18,468 nt of DNA from Terana coerulea. Lineage: Eukaryota > Basidiomycota > Agaricomycetes > Polyporales > Phanerochaetaceae. The position numbers and the translations under genes are program-made. The notes beneath the pieces are model-generated. The model was not told the origin of the DNA. It worked only from the letters and a program-made list of their open reading frames with translations, and did no database searches. Location: positions 1 to 18,468 of the forward strand of contig JAKOGH010000460.1 in NCBI GenBank assembly GCA_024811115.1, read 5' to 3'. Positions 16,308 to 18,468 of the stretch are shown here, in pieces (the first letter of the stretch is position 1; each line of letters begins with the position of its first letter).

Positions 16308-18468
16308 ATGCCGTTGAGGGGGAATGATCACATCGTATCCCTCGTGGGGGACGAAGCACCATACTTCACAACATTGGCGGAACTAGACCGATGGGCATCT
16401 TTTCCTGCACAGAAGCTGACGGGGATACTACCATACAAACCCAGGTCGGAGTCTGTTCCCGAGGGCACAGGCCACCAGGGCAAACTTTTGGTGAGCTTAC
16501 CCTTCAGACCACAGCCCTAATAGCGAGCGATGTCTCAGACTAAGCTTTCTAGGTCTGTCACGATTACAAGGTGAACCTTGCTATCTCAATCTTCCCTTAA
16601 ATCTTTGACTGACTCATTTGCCACTACAGGGCGGGTACACGGAAAGGCCCTCGGCCTTGGCTTATACGTTCAACTTCTGGTCCCACTGCGAGAGCTTTAT
16701 CTAGTGAGTACATCACAGCCGGTGTTTCTATTGTCCTCATTAGACGTTCTCAGCTTTTCTCACCAGAGAGTTACAGTCCCGCCATCGGCATGGATCACCG
16801 CTGCACATAGACAAGGGGTAAAGATGCTCGGGACTCTGTAAGCATATTTTACCTTTAATCTGTGCTTCATGGAATGATCTAAATCTTTGCAGGATTTTTG
16901 AACATGTGGAAAGTGAACCAGACTGCCTGAAGCTTCTGGTGGGGCGGTTGCCGCAATCTAGGACTGGTCCAGGGCATCCTACCGCATCAAGCTCTCTTCC
17001 GGTCTCACCGCATTATGCACGCGTCCTAGCGAGCCTCGCTCATCAACGCGGATTCGATGGCTACCTCCTCAACTTCGAAGTACCTCAGCGAGGCGGTGCC
17101 GAGCAGACGAGGGCTCTGTCACTATGGATTGCTCTTCTCGAGCGAGAGCTCAAGCTTGTGGTTGGCGATCATGCTGAAGTTGTCTGGTAAGTTCCAATCT
17201 ATACTGTAGTGCAGTTGTGCTCATAGTACAATCAGGTATGATAGTGTCATTATTGACGGACAGCTGAGATGGCAAGACAGACTCAACAGTCTCAATCTTC
17301 CATTCTTCATGCCGTCCTCGGCCTTCTTCACCAACTATACTGTGAGTTGGTATTTTGCACTACCTACACTGCGCGTGCTAACTAGAGCGCTGTCAACAGT
17401 GGCCTCCTCACTATCCAAACTTGACAGCTCAATACTTCCTGACCCTCGAGAATCAGCAGCTTCATCAGAAATCGAAGTCCTTGAGCGACATCTACGTGGG
17501 CGTTGACGTCTGGGGTCGAAACCAGCATGGCGGTGGCGGTCTCTCTTCCTACAAGGCTATTACCCACATCGATCCAGGGTCGTTGGGACTCAGCGTTGCG
17601 TTATTTGGTCACGCATGGTCTTGGGAAAGCGAGCAAGATAAGCCTGGGTGGAACTGGGATGCTTGGTGGGCTTACGAGCGCTTGCTGTGGGTTGGACCGG
17701 CAGATCCAGCCGATTCTCCAGACGTCGAGGACCCCACCCCACCCGGTGACGCTCACTCCCAGTGCGACCATGGCCCCTACAAACCTATCACTGCCTTCTT
17801 CCCTTCTAGGCCGCCTCCGAATCCTAAAGAGCTTGCCTTTTTCACTACATTTTCCCCAGGCGTCGGCCGTGCTTGGTTTATTGAAGGCGCGAAAGTGTGG
17901 GAGACGGAGGGCGAGGGATGGACCGACCTCAACAAGAATTGTTCGCTCGGGGACTTTTTGTGGCCCTCGTCCGAGTCTCTCTTGGCACGAATCCGACCGC
18001 ACGGAAGCGTTACCGTCTGCATCCTCCTCATTGAACATGGAAGACGCTTGGTTAGGTGGAAATTCTTTACGCCTCTCACTACCAGTGGCAGGCTCAGATG
18101 CAGAAGATGCGTTTTTCCGCTGTCTCTGGATCCCAATCCAATCTTTGGCGTTGTCTCCTGGGACTCCGTATACTGCGACACTCGTATACAAGACTGACCT
18201 CCCCGAGTCTGTCGAGGTTGCAGATGTCGGCTTGCATGCAAAATCCGTCACCAGAAACACTGGCGTCGCGCTCGAGCTAAACGCCGTGGATTCGCTCTGC
18301 TTGGATCTCCCACAGGACTGGAAGCAGATCTCAATCGAGCTCACCGCGAACGCGAACGACACTGCAGACATCGGCTGCGCCATTGGGATTGTTTTCGGCT
18401 TCGCCACGGAGGATCCTACTATACCACTTGATATCAGCATCGCTCTCGTTCGTTGGCAGTTTACCCGA
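16308..18468 (+). CDS. endo-beta-N-acetylglucosaminidase, GH85 (ENGase), 3' partial, one apparent frameshift
   Basis: Cleaves the GlcNAc-GlcNAc core of N-glycans and free oligosaccharides; without a signal peptide it should act in the cytosol. Exons: 16308-16490, 16553-16570, 16630-16703, 16754-16837, 16893-17186, 17236-17341, 17400 to the window end; introns 49-62 nt; all phases agree. The start MPLRGNDH is the first in-frame ATG; the frame is open upstream to 16149 without another ATG. Family blocks: LLVCHDYKGGYTERP (exons 1-3), TFNFWSHCESFIYFSHQRVT, AAHRQGVKMLGTLIFEH, and GFDGYLLNFE with the catalytic pair N180 and E182; then YDSVIIDGQLRWQDRLN, YVGVDVWGRN, FGHAWSWES and LNKNCSLGDFLWP. Near 17960 the conserved reading moves one base (next block WHESDRTEALPSASSSLNME), so one extra base is present or was miscalled. 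The C-terminal region then stays open to the edge. Confidence 0.85.
16553..16570 (+). other. 18-nt micro-exon of ENGase
   Basis: It encodes VCHDYK between two introns of 62 and 59 nt. These six residues complete a block (LLVCHDYKGG) that is conserved in GH85 enzymes, so skipping this exon would remove part of the catalytic-domain entry without changing the frame. Confidence 0.8.

Noticed and set aside
17421..18197. ENGase reading continued to ...SVTVCILLIEHGRRL
   Set aside because: After FLWP this frame no longer resembles the family, and the neighbouring frame does; it is the result of the apparent frameshift.
17601..18440. 279-codon minus-strand frame
   Set aside because: Antisense to the ENGase exon, whose sense reading matches GH85 blocks.

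Overview
The window looks like nuclear DNA of a basidiomycete fungus (Agaricomycetes, possibly Polyporales). Protein-coding genes are split by many short GT-AG introns (mostly 48-68 nt), three genes have CCAAT boxes and two of these also have TATA boxes near their starts, and the protein families (fungal SLATT proteins, a GH85 endoglycosidase, an Agaricomycete-type protein of unknown function, Ty3/gypsy elements) fit that group. Everything here is read by eye; no searches were run.

Left part (1-7505): decayed LTR retrotransposons in a nested arrangement. On the minus strand, 2541 down to 1 is the 5' end of a Ty3/gypsy-type element (LTR, leader with a long broken reading frame, then gag, running off the window). 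It abuts the gag region of a second, plus-strand element (2542 to about 7505), a Tf2-like chromovirus with two CCHC knuckles, protease, reverse transcriptase/RNase H, integrase and chromodomain, broken by stops and frameshifts, and a probable 3' LTR. Next come a cluster of short palindromes (7531-7599) and a 641-bp Tc1/mariner-like MITE with 21-bp terminal inverted repeats (7684-8324).

Middle part (8416-14893, all minus strand): two paralogous genes for fungal SLATT proteins (long Ser/Pro-rich disordered N-terminus followed by a two-helix membrane module) flank an unrelated gene of unknown function. Transcription order is SLATT-B (14893-12789), unknown gene (12099-10809), SLATT-A (10686-8416). 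SLATT-A is the complete copy. SLATT-B lacks the C-terminal region. The paralogs share a very long first-half intron with visible sequence conservation, differ by one intron, and show an N-terminal repeat in which one copy seems to have become an intron.

Right part (14894-18468): a regulatory or empty stretch, then a plus-strand GH85 endo-beta-N-acetylglucosaminidase (cytosolic ENGase type) with seven exons, including an 18-nt micro-exon, the catalytic N-x-E motif, and an apparent one-base frameshift near 17960; its 3' end lies outside the window. SLATT-B and ENGase are divergently transcribed.

No rRNA, tRNA or CRISPR array was seen. The most interesting host locus is the SLATT pair: a family predicted from comparative genomics to act as membrane effectors in conflict or cell-death systems, duplicated and remodelled beside transposon debris.
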